Part shown: positions 21,056 to 32,222 of the stretch, piece by piece
Layout: each line of letters begins with the position of its first letter
Numbering within the stretch: the first letter of the stretch is position 1
The notes under the pieces: generated by a model
The model's database searches: none
The model's input: the letters and a program-made list of their open reading frames with translations, nothing else
Told to the model about the DNA's origin: nothing
Assembly: GCA_033032865.1 (NCBI GenBank)
Contig: JAWHQI010000028.1
Coordinates: forward strand, 9,567,001 to 9,631,000
Direction: 5' to 3'
Length of the DNA: 64,000 bases
From: Dactylorhiza incarnata
Taxonomy: Eukaryota; Streptophyta; Magnoliopsida; Asparagales; Orchidaceae
Translations under genes and position numbers: made by a program

Positions 21056-21776
21056 TTTTAAGAGAGATAGAGAACCTGACAAGGGGGGGTTTCTGGAGCA
21101 ACTCTCCCCCTGGTTTATATCCTGCATATAGGATTTAAACCTTTCTGGCGACAGAGGTCGTTCTTGAATGAGAGCATTAAGCTTAGGAAGAGAAGCAGAG
21201 TGTTGGGTCCAGCGTCTCCTCACTTGACCCGTAGCGCCCTTCCATTGATATAAAGATCAAGTTGCGCCTTCACCAACAGTCCGGGCTTTTGGTGTAGTTG
21301 GTTGCGCTGGGTCCTCTCAATTGGTATCAAAGCAGGTTGCGGGTTCGAGACCGGGGGGGCGCTGATAATTCCTGAAATTCTCTCTACCTGTGTGGGTCCC
21401 GGTGGGTCAGGCGGCCGTAGCCATGTGTCAAGCCACCTCTGAGCCTGTGGGCCATGTGGAGCACCTCTGAATTGCGGGTCGTGCTGGACGCTGGGGGGGG
21501 GATTGTTGGGTCCAGCGTCTCCTCACTTGACCCGTAACGCCCTTCCATTGATATAAAGATCAAGTTGCGCCTTCACCAACAGTCCGGGCTTTTGGTGTAG
21601 TTGGTTGCGCTGGGTCCTCTCACAGAGAGGGTTGTCAGTTTGGCTGCACAGGTGTTGATCATGGCAGCACATTCATTGGCGAAGTGATTCAGTCGATTCT
21701 GGAAGTCATTTACTAGGTGTTCGAGAGCATCGTTCATCGCTTTGATGAGGGCCGATTGATCAGGAGTTGGTGCCAT
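21056..21776 (-). pseudogene. Copia-3 small ORF (MAPTPDQ...) interrupted by the TRIM
   Basis: The frame starts at ATG 21776, runs about 50 codons (QSALIKAMNDALEHLVNDFQ) and is then broken by the TRIM. Leaving out the TRIM and one CAGAG copy, the frame stays open for about 50 more codons to near 21047. The product would be a small, largely helical protein of unknown role. It lies upstream, in element orientation, of the proline-rich ORF and could be its first exon, but a simple GT-AG junction between them does not keep the frame. Confidence 0.5.
21201..21622 (+). mobile_element. TRIM element with 119-bp LTRs
   Basis: Two 119-bp direct repeats, 21201-21319 and 21504-21622, begin TGTTGGGTCC and end CCTCTCA. 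They differ by one visible base, GTAGCG versus GTAACG. TSD CAGAG lies at 21196-21200 and 21623-21627. The primer site TTGGTATCAAAGC starts at 21321 (one mismatch to tRNA-iMet) and the polypurine tract CTGGGGGGGGGAT precedes the right LTR. The 184-bp internal region has no ORF. Size and structure match terminal-repeat retrotransposons in miniature. It interrupts a Copia-3 ORF. Confidence 0.95.
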
Positions 21777-21954
21777 TGTCGCAGAGAGAGAGAGAGGTAG
21801 AAGACAAAGTTTTGGCGGGTTTTAGGAGAGTATATGTTATGAAATAAGAGGTATTATTTAAAGGAGGTGAAACGTCGAGAAAGGAAACAAAAATCACGGT
21901 AATCCAATCGTTAAAGTGGAAGTAAAGATTTGATTCTAATTATATCCAGATGTC

Positions 21955-22165
21955 GATTTTACGTCGAATTGATGTCGACGTATGCGTCGTTATGGATTCG
22001 ACGCTCCGTGGGGACTTGTCAACTTAGTGTTCTGTCGATGTGTTCATAGCCCTGCGTCGATATAAATTCGACGGTGCGTCGATAAGTTATCGATGTAACT
22101 TTGCCTGGAAGAAATCAACGCCAACGTCGAGTTCTTCTCGACGGTGCGTCGATATGTAATCGACG
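21955..22165. repeat. CGTCGA array, internal copy 1 of Copia-3
   Basis: The CGTCGA/TCGACG motif recurs about ten times here, for example CGTCGATATAAATTCGACG, outside the LTR and just 3' of pol. It ends in TCGACGCATTTTCAAATAC, like the LTR array. Confidence 0.8.
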
Positions 22166-23250
22166 CATTTTCAAATACTTACTTAGATTTTCTGGTTTCT
22201 TTTGATTTCCCCAGCAATGGTGTTTACAGGCTTCCATCAAGCATTCCTAAGGTGTTTATGAAGTAATTATGCTTGGTTTCATCCAAGGGTTTTGTGAGAA
22301 TGTCTGCTCTTTGATTATCTGTAGGTATATATTCTAAGGTTATCTTACCTTTTTCTACATTGTCTCTAAGGAAGTGACGTCTGATCTCTATATGTTTGGT
22401 TCTACTATGAAGGACAAGGTTAGATGCTATAGATATAGCACTAGAGCTATCACAATTGATCTTAGAGTTATTAACCTCCAATTTGTAGTCAAGAAGTTGA
22501 TTTTGCATCCATAGTATTTGTGAACAACAGCCCCCTGCAGCTATATATTCAGCTTCAGCTGTTGAGGTTGAGACTGAAGTTTGTTTCTTACTGAACCATG
22601 ATATTAATCTGTCACCTAGGAATTGGCAAGTGCCAGATGTGCTTTTTCTATCAACCCTACATCCAGCATAATCTGCATCTGAGAAACCTATTAATTCAAA
22701 GTTGGTTTCTGCTGAGTACCATAGACCAAGTTCAGGGATTCCCTTTAGGTATCAAAGAATCCTTTTTACAGAGGTGAGATGGGATTCCTTTGGATCAACC
22801 TGAAATCTAGCACATATGCAAGTGGCAAATATAATGTCAGGTCTGCTAGCTGTTAGATATAGAAGGGATCCTATGATTGCCCTATATGTCTTTTGATCTA
22901 CTGATTTTCCTTTATCATCTTTTTCTATAATGGCATTGGTTGCCATGGGTGTTTTCATGGTAGATGCTGATTCTATACCAAACTTTTTGATTAGCTCTTT
23001 AGTATATTTGGATTGTGAGATGAAGATTCCCTCACTACTTTGTTTTACTTGTAATCCTAAGAAGTATGAGAGTTCTCATATACTACTCATTTCAAATTTA
23101 GATTGCATTAGATTAGCAAATCTTTTACAAAGTTTAGGATGAGTTGAGCTAAAGATGATGTCATCTACATATATTTGAACAAGGAGGAGTTGGTTTTTAT
23201 GGGTTCTAGTGAAAAGTGTCTTGTCTACTTTTCCTCTTTCAAAGGAATTC
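22166..23250 (-). pseudogene. pol: Copia-3 reverse transcriptase C-terminus and RNase H
   Basis: The active site QIYVDDIIFSS is visible near 23160-23180. The RT thumb follows (KTPMATNAIIEKDDKG, YLTASRPDIIFATC), then RNase H with STAEAEYIAAGGCC and NCDSSSAISIA, HIEIRRHFLRDN and DILTKPLDE, stopping at 22224. An in-frame stop lies near 22750. The frame differs from the upstream RT piece, so a frameshift lies near 23270. Confidence 0.85.
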
Positions 23251-23251
23251 T

Positions 23252-24300
23252 CTAAAAGGAAGTTAGAGAGAGTTTCATACCAAGCTCTAGTGCTTGCTTA
23301 AGCCCATATAGTGCTTTGTTAAGTCTATAAACAAAGTAAGGAGAAGAGGGATTTACAAAACCTGGTGGTTGCTCCACATATACCTCTTCTTGAAGGTCAC
23401 CATTCAGAAAAACACTCTTGACGTCCATTTGGTAGACTTTCATCTTCATGAAGGCTGCATAGGCAAGAAAGAGCCTGATTGCCTCCAATCTGGCTACTGG
23501 AGCAAAGGTCTGGTTGTAGTCTATCCCTTCTTCTTGTCTATATCCTTGTGCTACAAGTCTTGCCTTGTTTCTGACAATTACTCAAGTGGAATCTAGTTTG
23601 TTTCTGTATACCCATTTTGTACCAATCACAGGGTAGTTTCTTGGTCTTTCAACCAGGTTCCACACTTTGTTTCTCTCAAATTGGCCTAGTTCTTCTTGCA
23701 TGGCCATAATCTAGTTAGGATCACAATTTGCTTCCTCAAACTTCTTTGGTTCAACTTGTGATAGGAAGCATTGAAACAACATCCCATTTGAGACTTGGTG
23801 TCTTGTTCTTACTCCTGTATTGGGGTCTCCAATTACTTGAGTTTGTGGATGATCTTTCAAATTGACCCTTGTCCTGCCTGGACTTGTCAGATGTTCTTCT
23901 TCCACGGTATTAATGGGATCATTGCCCACCTGCCCTTCCTGAACCATGTTCTCCTGTAGGAGTTGGTTTTGAATGCTCTTTTCTGAATCTTCTTCATGTT
24001 CTTGTTCAGATTCCTCACTTGATTCCTCTATCTGGTTTTCTTTTCCATTATCTGTGTTCTCTAGAACCAGTTGCTCAAGTTGTGTTTCTATGCTGCTATT
24101 TTCCTGTGGAATAGAACTGGTGGGATTTCCCTCCCCCTTAAACAGTATGGTAGTTTCATCAAATATGATGTGCATGGATTCTTCAATTTTAAGAGTTCTC
24201 TTGTTATAGCACCTATAGGCTCTACTAGATGTTGAGTATCCCAGAAATATTCCATCATCAGATTTCTTGTCAAACTTGGCAAGATGATCTTTTCCATTAT
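23252..24300 (-). pseudogene. pol: Copia-3 integrase C-terminus, linker and RT N-terminus
   Basis: The integrase C-terminal motif (GIFLGYSTSSRAYRCYNK, then MHIIFDET) leads to an acidic Ser/Glu/Gln linker and the RT start ([43 protein letters not shown]). It is interrupted by an in-frame TAG near 23711 and another stop near 23580. Confidence 0.85.
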
Positions 24301-25435
24301 TTAGGATAAAATAAGCACATCCAAAGATCTTAAAATATTTAACTATGGGTGTTTTTCCTTTCAGGAGCTCATAAGGAGTTTTTTATTTAGTTTTGTGTAT
24401 TAGGCTTCTATTTAGAACATAGTTGGCAGTGTTGACTACTTCAGCCCAGAAAGTTTTTGGTAAACCTGATTCTGCAAGTAAGGTCCTTCCTGATTCAATT
24501 AAAGTTCTATTCTTTCTTTCAGCAACTCCATTTTGTTGAGGGGTTCTAGGGGCTGAAAAACTTTGTTTGATACCTATATCTTCACATAAGCTACTCAGGA
24601 ACTGATTTTCAAATTCAGTCCCATGATCACTTCTGATTATGGAAACCTGACTATTGGGTTCAGATTGAATTTGTCTTATGAATCTCGAGAGAGGCTTGTG
24701 GGTTTCAGACTTATCCCTTAGAAAGAATACCCAGCTGAATCTAGAATTGTCATCCACAATGACTAGGGTATAGGATTTTCCACCTAAGCTCTGAGTGGAT
24801 ATGTGACCAAAGAGATCAATGTGTAGTAAGTAAAGGACCCTGGGAGAGTCATCCTTACCAATTGGTTTGAAGGATGATTTGGTTTGTTTTCCTAGTTGGC
24901 AAGGTCTGCATGGAGAATCCTTAGAGTACCTACCCTTTGGTAAGCCTCTAACTAGGTTATTCTTTGCTAATTTACTAATGGTTTTGTAGTTTAGATGACA
25001 TAGTCTCCTATGCCATAATTCACTTTTATCAATAATATTGTTGAATAAACAGACTTCTGTAGGTGAGGAGCTAAAGTCCACTACATATACTTTTCCTTTT
25101 CTAATTCCATTGAGTACTATGGCACCAGTCTTGATATCAATAATATGACAGAATAGTGTGGTGATTTTTACCTCATACTTACCATTTTCAAATATCTGAC
25201 TTATACTTAACAGATTGTGCTTCAGTCCTTTAACTACTGCCACATTCTTGAAGGTGACTTTCCCTTCTTTGAAGTCTCCAAAGCCCCTTGTCTGGCCACA
25301 GCAAGAGTCTCCAAAGGTCACTGATGGTCCAAGTCTATCCTCAAAGTTGATCAATAGATTTTTGCATCCTGTCATGTGCATGGAGCATCCACTGTCCAAG
25401 TACCACACCAGCCTGGAGATGTGGTACATCTGCAC
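24301..25435 (-). pseudogene. pol: Copia-3 protease, GAG-pre-integrase and integrase core
   Basis: A 350-codon open piece. Protease motif WYLDSGCSMHMTG (D-S-G intact). Pre-integrase zinc domain LWHRRLCHLNYKTISKL...CRPCQLGK. Integrase with the catalytic set visible: LLHIDLFGHIS, IIRSDHGTEFEN and NGVAERKNRTL, all acids kept. It ends at an in-frame TAA (24383-24385) in LIHKTK, after which the same frame continues. Pol lies in a different frame from gag, which stops at 25444. Confidence 0.9.
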
Positions 25436-25443
25436 ATAAAATT

Positions 25444-27465
25444 TTACACATTAGTTTGGAACCTGCTGAGCTGGGGTCCCTTCTTCCCATCAGTGAAAGA
25501 TTTAATGAAAGAATAAGTGGGTTTTTCTGAATAATATCCTTCCTCCTTTAGGGGTATTGGTCTATCATACCAATTTTCTTTGGTGATGTTACAGAAATAG
25601 TGGTCATAGTAAAAGGAAATGGATTGAGAGAGCTGTTTGGAAGAGGAGAAATTTCTGTCTGGTTGGTTGCGTTGATATGGATTTGACGTAGGTTTATGGT
25701 TGCGTCGATATGAAGTCGATGCTTTCTCCATCCTGCGTTTACTTTCAGTCGAAGCATGAGAGAACTTGCGTCGGGTAGGAGTCGACGCACTTTGGTGTAT
25801 GCGTCGATTATAAGTCGACGTACGTTGATAAGAATTCGACGCATGTTTAAATTTTTTCTGAGGATATTTTCCTAAGATTCCTTCATATGTAATGGGATTA
25901 GTTTTATTAAAGACAGTGGTTGTTTCTGAATTTTCCTGTGATCTTTCTCCTGTCAAATTACCTTCCCTAGTGAAGTGAATGGGATGTCTCCAAACAGATT
26001 TTCTAGGTGATTGAGTTTTTGGTTCTAGGTTAGTATTATCTTCTAGTTGTCTAAGTCTATCAGTAAGATTTCTAGAGATGTTCTTGAGCTTCTGACTTCT
26101 CCCATTTAGAGAGTCTTCAAAGGCTTTTGCCTTTGCTAGCTCATTTCTCAGTGTTAGATTTTCTGCATAGATTTTATCTAATTCCTTTTCTGAGAGTCCT
26201 AGACTGAGCTCATAGTTATTATACTGTGTATTCACTTGTTTGAGATTTTTTAATTCATTTCCTAGTTCATTTATTTCTTTTTCAGATTTGATTAGATTTA
26301 AGCAGAATTCTTTGAAATTGTTTTTGAAATCAGTGGAAGAGAAATCTATATCATTAAGTATATTTACCATAGATGTATCATCAGGCTTCTCAGTGGCCAT
26401 CAAACAGGTTTCCTCCAGCTTGGCCTCTTCTTGATCATTGTCAGATGAGGTGCTTTCTTCAGATTCTGAATCACTCCATGATTGAGCAATGAGACCTTTC
26501 TCTTTCTTCTTTTTCTTCTGTAGATCTGTTCTTTTCAGATCTTTCTTTTTGCTGATCTCCTTAGGACATTCAGGTGCAATATGTCCAGGTTTCCTGCAAG
26601 AGTAACATATAATCTCTTTAGTAGGTGTTTTATTATACCTAGTTTTTGAGTCTCTTCCTCTGGATCCTTCTGTTTTGATCCACTTCTTGAACCTTCTGGC
26701 CAGTAGACTGATCAGCTCCTCATCACTTGTGGAGGGTTCACCTTCAACAGCCTTCAATGCAATACTCTTTTCTTTTGAGAGTGAAGGAGCCTTTTCTTTC
26801 TCTTCTTTCTCAGCTCTTGTTTTCAACAGATGTTCATAAGATTTTAATTTGCCCAACAGGACATCTGTTGAGATTTCTCTTTGACTTATGGAGTCTCTAA
26901 TTGACCAGATTCTTGAATCCCAAGAGCTAGGGAAGCAAGTGAGCAATTTATCATTTATCTCAGTGAGAGATATGTCCTTCTCAAGTGTTCTCAACTCATT
27001 TATTATGAGGCTGAATCTGGCATACATGTCAGCCACACTTTCACTTTCTTTCTTCTGAAAGTTTTCATATTGAGAGATGAGAAGTGCCTTTCTATCCTTT
27101 TTCTCATCAGCACTTCCCTCTACCATTTTGATGAGAGCTTCCCATACTTCCTTGGCTGACTCACATTCAGCAATCTTTTGGAAGATTTCATCTGAGAGGG
27201 TTGAGACTAGGATATTCATAGCCTTGGCATCATATCCTTGGGCTTTCTTTTCTTCATCTGTCCACTCAGCCTTTGGAGCAAGTGTTTCAGTTACATTTCC
27301 ACTTGAGTCATTTCTGAATGGCTTGGGGGGACCTGTTAAGACAACATTAAACAATTCATCATCAATAGAGTTTAAGTAAATTCTAATTCTTGTTTTTCAA
27401 AGTGCAAACTTTTCAAGGTTGCAAAATGGTGGTCTGGTGGAAGCATAATCTTTGATTTGTGCCAT
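25444..27465 (-). pseudogene. gag: Copia-3 Gag (long, zinc knuckle plus coiled coil)
   Basis: The start is placed at ATG 27465 (MAQIKDYASTRPPF), with one frameshift near 27400 leading into the 636-codon frame. The Gag core (IAECESAKEVWEALIKMVEG, LLGKLKSYEHLLK) is followed by zinc knuckle CYSCRKPGHIAPEC, then an acidic Ser-rich stretch and a long heptad-type coiled coil (KSEKEINELGNELKNLKQ). A basic Ser/Thr/Arg tail is encoded by the CGTCGA array at 25675-25848. The length and coiled coil fit Sirevirus Gag. It is close to intact. Confidence 0.88.
25675..25848. repeat. CGTCGA array inside Copia-3 gag
   Basis: CGTCGATATGAAGTCGATGC, GCGTCGATTATAAGTCGACG and AATTCGACGCATGTTTAAAT are the same palindromes and the same terminal motif as in the LTR. 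Here they are in frame within gag and encode a degenerate Ala/Ser/Thr/Arg-rich peptide. Confidence 0.8.
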
Positions 27466-27562
27466 GAAAAAAAAATTAAATTTTAGAAAAAAAAAATATA
27501 TATATATAAATAAGAGGTAGGATCTTTTTGATCAAGGAGTTATCCTTTTTAGATCAACCTCC

Positions 27563-27573
27563 CTCTGATACCA
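27563..27573 (-). other. Copia-3 primer binding site (tRNA-iMet)
   Basis: The minus strand reads TGGTATCAGAG two bases inside the 5' LTR boundary at 27576. Confidence 0.88.
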
Positions 27574-27575
27574 AT

Positions 27576-28701
27576 TGAAAGTGCACAGTTAACCTCACTA
27601 GAATTCTCTAGAGGGGGGGGGGGGGGTGAATAGTGATTTAAAATATTTTGTGCAATTATATATATATATATGTAGTGATCACAGATTAAGGCTTCCCACA
27701 CACCAACAAGAATTAAGCAAGTAAAGAAAGTAAATGCAAGAAAAGAAATCACAACACAACACAAGGAAATATAGTGGTTCCCCAAACTTTGGGTAGTCCA
27801 CTCTTCTACCCCCTTGGTAGGAATTCACTATCTTGCACTGAGTCATTTGATAAGGAGACTCTTAGAACCACCCTGAGTCTTTTGATAAGGAGACTCTCAG
27901 AACCAACTGAGTCTTTTGAAAAGGAGACTCTTAGAACTAGTACAACTGAATTTTTTGAAGAGAGATTCTAAAAACTCTTTTACAGTATTTGAAAGTGAAA
28001 TAAGAAAAAGAAGAAGTATTTAAGACAAGAAAGAATCTTCTTCCTAGCAAGAAGATTGGAAGCACTAGAAGTAGTGAATAAAATCTCTCTTCTATAGTGA
28101 GAAGAAGATTATAGGCCTTTTCTCTCTTTTGTGAGAGCTATCAGAGTATGCAGCAGAGTGGCTTCAGAAGTAGGAGAAGATGGAAGCTTGATGGTTGCTA
28201 CAGAATTATTTCTCAATTCTCTCTCTATTTCACTTGGGAGCTTTTCCTCTTTTTCAATATGTATGTGGTGGATCACTTCTCTCTTCTTCTCTGCCGACCT
28301 CCTTGTTATTTTATAGCTCTGTCCATTCAAATAATACTATAGGAGGATAATTGATTAGCAGACAGAGAAATAGAAAGATAGAAATATTTCCATAATAATT
28401 ATATCAATAGAAGGAAAGAATTCATTCTGATTTCAAATAATGTCCTTAATGGATTTAATCAAATTAGCCAAGAATCTATTAGAGGAAAAGAATGATTCAG
28501 AACGTCTATAAAGAATAAATTGATTCCATATAAATCAGATCTATAAAAGAAGGAAAGAGATCTGGCGACTTTTGAATTAAACACAGAAATCGACGTACGT
28601 CGATTACTATTCGACGTAAGCGTCGAATTCATCCTGGCTGGACGTCGAAAGGAGAATAAGAAAGGAGCGTCAACTAAGATGCGTCGACTTCTCAAGATGC
28701 G
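27576..28701 (-). repeat. Copia-3 5' LTR, first segment
   Basis: It matches 18060-19180 (TATA at 28307-28315) and is cut at 28701 by NA-1. It resumes at 47663-47866. ATGCG, at 28697-28701 and 47658-47662, is the NA-1 target duplication. The poly-G run near 27613 is longer than in the 3' LTR. Confidence 0.93.
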
Positions 28702-29726
28702 TGATGCGATTTATTCGGCAAGTGCACCGGTCGCGCAAGTAATAATAATGGGGAAGATCCCCGAGTGTCGGTCTCTCAAGGAACACAGTAAGGTGGAGTT
28801 AGGTTTTGAGGAAGGACTTGAGATCGAAGTCCAGCGATAGGTGGATTGCGGATGAAAGGGATTTGGTTTGTGAATAATAAAATAAAATATTATAACTACT
28901 CCTATGCAATGCCGCTATGCAAAGCTTCGCTCGACGGGATGGAAGACTACGTAGGCCTTGAACGCACTACTTCGTTGGGCGGATGGGCGAGTAGGCTAGC
29001 AGAATGAGGGTCGCAAGCACCTCTTCGACAAGCACGCCACTAGTAATTGCTAGTGCGGCACCGAACACGATGGCGGAATGGAAATTAGATGGGGGCGCAC
29101 CTCAATAAGCACATATGAACTAAATGATTCCAAATAAATGAAATAAACATTAAGCAATATTGTTCATAGCACACATCATCAATAATATAGAGGAACCTAG
29201 CTTATACAATCAACAACATAAGGAAGAAGAATAGAGTAAAGGAATCGACCACATCCGAAGCCTCATCGAAGATTCACAGTTGGAATCGCAGGGTTGTCAA
29301 TCCGCGTCCAAGCTCGGTCTTCAACTGCGTCCGGGGTAGAGAAGGTTGTCACTACCTTCCAATGGACCCGTCTTCTTTGTGTCACGTTCTGGTCTCCTCT
29401 GATACACGATCTCCTTGCTTGATGTTGGCGATATTTGGGCTTGAAACCTCTCCTTGGAGCTCAAGGATGATGGAGGAGGCCTAGGGGGGCGGAGAACCAG
29501 CGAGAAGGGCGTAAACGGCGGACTGGCGAAGTTGGAAATGAACGATCCCGCCCTAATTCGTGAGCAGGTCAATATATAGGCACTGGAATAAATAGTGCGC
29601 ACGATCGGTGGCGCCCGACCAGTGGTCGTGCGCACTAGAATACTGTGATCGTGCGCCTGCCTGGGCGGAGCCTGCAATGTAAGAAATTTATAAAATATAA
29701 TGTTCGCACGACCAGTGGCGCACGAC
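28702..29726 (-). repeat. NA-1 3' LTR, first segment
   Basis: It matches the NA-1 right LTR (46519 onward), plus a 280-bp stretch that is missing there. It is cut at 29726 by Athila-1, and ACGAC (29722-29726 and 42939-42943) is the duplication. The minus-strand TATATA at 29573-29578 is the likely TATA box. Confidence 0.9.
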
Positions 29727-30669
29727 TGATACGTTAAAATTAGTTTTTTTGAAAAAGGTGTGAAGCCTTGCTTTCTTCTTTTATTAGAATTCGGCGGCGT
29801 TTTCGAAGAGTCCGGCGAGTAATCCTACTTCGAAGAATTACCCGTTATCCTATCGAAAGATAGAAGTAATGGCCTTTTCCTCTTTCAAAATATCGAAGAT
29901 TACTCTTTGGCCGCGTCGCCAAAAGCTAAGTAGAAAAGATTGAAAAAGGGCTTTATGTTGAAATTAAAATTGAAAGCTTTTTGAAAATATTGTTGCAACA
30001 ATTTTTTGAGTAGTTGCAACAATTCTTTAAGAGCGTTTTAAAACTTCTTTTACCTTGAGCTAGTTGCAACAACCAAAGAGGTGTTGCAACAAATTTTTTA
30101 GTGTTTTTAAAAGAGAGTTTTTTAAAAAGTGCTTTAGAGAGAAAGCTTTTGGGTTTATGTAATTATCCGGACTAAAATCAATAAAGGCAAGTGGACCTTA
30201 TCGATAGTAGTATAGGATATTTCTTTTGAAATATCAAGGTCGTATTTTTCCAAGGTCGTATCGATTATTTCTACTTCTTAGGAACGCGCTATTATTTTAT
30301 CGAAAAGAGTTTAAAATTGATTTTTATGATTTTATGGAAAAGCTAGTGACGAAAATGATAACTATCGCGGGCTTGGTGTGCGTTTAGCAAAAACCAAGAA
30401 AAGCGATGAAAAGAAAAAGAACGAAAACGTTAATTTAAAAAGTAGTTTTGCTTAGAATTTTTTAGGGTTTTATAAAACGATAATGATAACTACGGCGATA
30501 ATAAGCGTTTGAGCGGGTAGCGGAATTAAGCAAAAAGCAAATATATAAAAAATAAAAGACGCACTAATTGAAAACTCACGCACTCTACAGAATTAAAATG
30601 AAAGCTGTAAATTGCAGAAATTGAAGAAATGCGATCCCTACCCAAATAGGTAGAGGGGAAATAAATGCG

Positions 30670-30966
30670 TGAGCAAGTCCTATCCAAACGGATAGGCGGG
30701 AAAAAAATGCGTGAGCAAGTCCTATCCAAACGGATAGGCGGGAAATAAATGCGTGAGCAAGTCCTATCCAAACGGATAGGCGGGAAATAAATGCGTGAGC
30801 AAGTCCTATCCAAACGGATAGGCGGGAAATAAATGCGTGAGCAAGTCCTATCCAAACGGATAGGCGGGAAATAAATGCGTGAGCAAGTCCTATCCAAACG
30901 GATAGGCGGGAAATAAATGCGTGAGCAAGTCCTATCCAAACGGATAGGCGGGAAATAAATGCGTGA
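30670..30966. repeat. 42-bp tandem array, seven units
   Basis: Each unit holds CCTATCCAAACGGATAGG, a perfect 7-bp-arm hairpin, followed by CGGGAAATAAATGCGTGAGC. A degenerate unit precedes the array at about 30630. The other LTR has five units (41441-41650). It makes a spurious repetitive open frame on the minus strand. Confidence 0.93.
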
Positions 30967-31597
30967 CGGAAATGAAAACTATTCGATTACAAAAAAGGCG
31001 CAAACTTTATACTCATACACACACCCACTCTACGTTAATGAAATCTAATTAAATTAAAACAAATCTAAACTCATACACTCACACACACAACAATAATGAA
31101 ACTAAGTTAAAAAGAAAAGAAAATCTACTCTCATACACACACACACACTTACAAAAAAAACAAAAAGAAAGTAAAAACACCAAATCAAAACAAAACAAAA
31201 AAACTATTTAAACTCCTACACTCACACACACTAATATGAAATCATCTAAAAATTACAACAAAGCTAAAAATAAGAAAATTACACTCATACACACACACAT
31301 AGAAATTAAAATGACAACTTAACAAAAATTACAAAATTACATAAAACTAAAAATAAAAAGAAAAAGAACAAAAAGAGAACACACACACACTAAAACAAAG
31401 AGAGACAATAATTACAAGCTTAATTTATTTCCATCAAAAAAAGGGTTACAAAACTAGAGAGAGAAAGTGCAAAATTACAAAAATTACAAAACACCAAAAA
31501 TCAGCAAAATGGAACAAAACCTTAAGAGAAGCTCCCAAAATTTTGAACCCTTGGACTCAGCTGAAACTGGCTATTTATAGAAAAAATTTTAGGATTA

Positions 31598-32062
31598 CAC
31601 GCCCTCGGACACGGGCGTGTCTGAGGGCGTGACACGGCTTGGGGTGCGAATAGCCAGAACAGCTGGATCCAGGCAGGCATCTGGAAGGCTTGACCGGCGA
31701 CTTCGGAAGTACACGGGCGTGTTCCAAGTAACACGGGCGTGTTCGATGTCGGCATTGTGCTGTCGGCTGCTGGGCGTGATGGGCGGCGTGTCCTTTGTTC
31801 TTCCGGAAGAAATTGAGGGGTCACGGCCTCGGTCACGGGCGTAACCCGATCACGGCCGTGACATTGGGCGTGACATTGACATCTTGGCTCGAATCTGGGC
31901 TTGGTCATTCAACACGGGCGTGACCATGGTACACGGCCTCGGTCACGGGCGTGACCGAGGTTGTGACTTGATGTTTGAGTTGGAAAAAGAACAGGGAAAA
32001 GAAAATGTTAGGGATTAGTGAACACGCCCTTGGACACGGGCGTGACCAAGGGCGTGACTTAA
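31598..32062. repeat. CACGGGCGTG palindrome array in Athila-1 U3
   Basis: About a dozen CACGGGCGTG or TCACGGGCGTGAC motifs, with longer inverted pairs such as CGCCCTCGGACACGGGCGTG, lie directly upstream of the TATA box. The right LTR copy is at 42283-42776 and has one extra GGTCACGGGCGTGACC unit. Confidence 0.85.
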
Positions 32063-32222
32063 CAAAATTACAAAAACCTTACAAAATTAAAATAAAACTA
32101 AGTTAAAAACAAAAATAACAAAAACAAACATTTTATTCATTAATTTACATATATTATTTAGAAATCTAATTAAAATTATACTAAAAATTATAAAGAAAAA
32201 TGCGTATATTTACTATTCATCA

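Larger units (their letters stand above)
29727..32222 (-). repeat. Athila-1 3' LTR
   Basis: 2496 bp. It contains seven 42-bp tandem units (30670-30966), a minus-strand TATA box CTATAAATAG at 31571-31580 and, upstream of that, CACGGGCGTG palindromes. The ACACAC-rich stretches at 31015-31400 are simple-sequence. Confidence 0.94.

Noticed and set aside
21320..21370. A tRNA gene or SINE, because of a GGTTCGAGACC box
   Set aside because: No cloverleaf or A box, and the region sits between two identical LTRs right after a primer site, so it is TRIM internal sequence.
30526..30939. A 137-codon minus-strand open frame with 14-residue repeats, and the repeat array as a CRISPR-like structure
   Set aside because: The units are perfect 42-bp tandem repeats without variable spacers, inside an LTR and repeated in the partner LTR. 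The open frame is a by-product of a repeat length divisible by three.
31015..31400. ACACAC-rich stretches as a regulatory element
   Set aside because: Simple-sequence drift within an LTR, repeated in the other LTR; nothing points to function.
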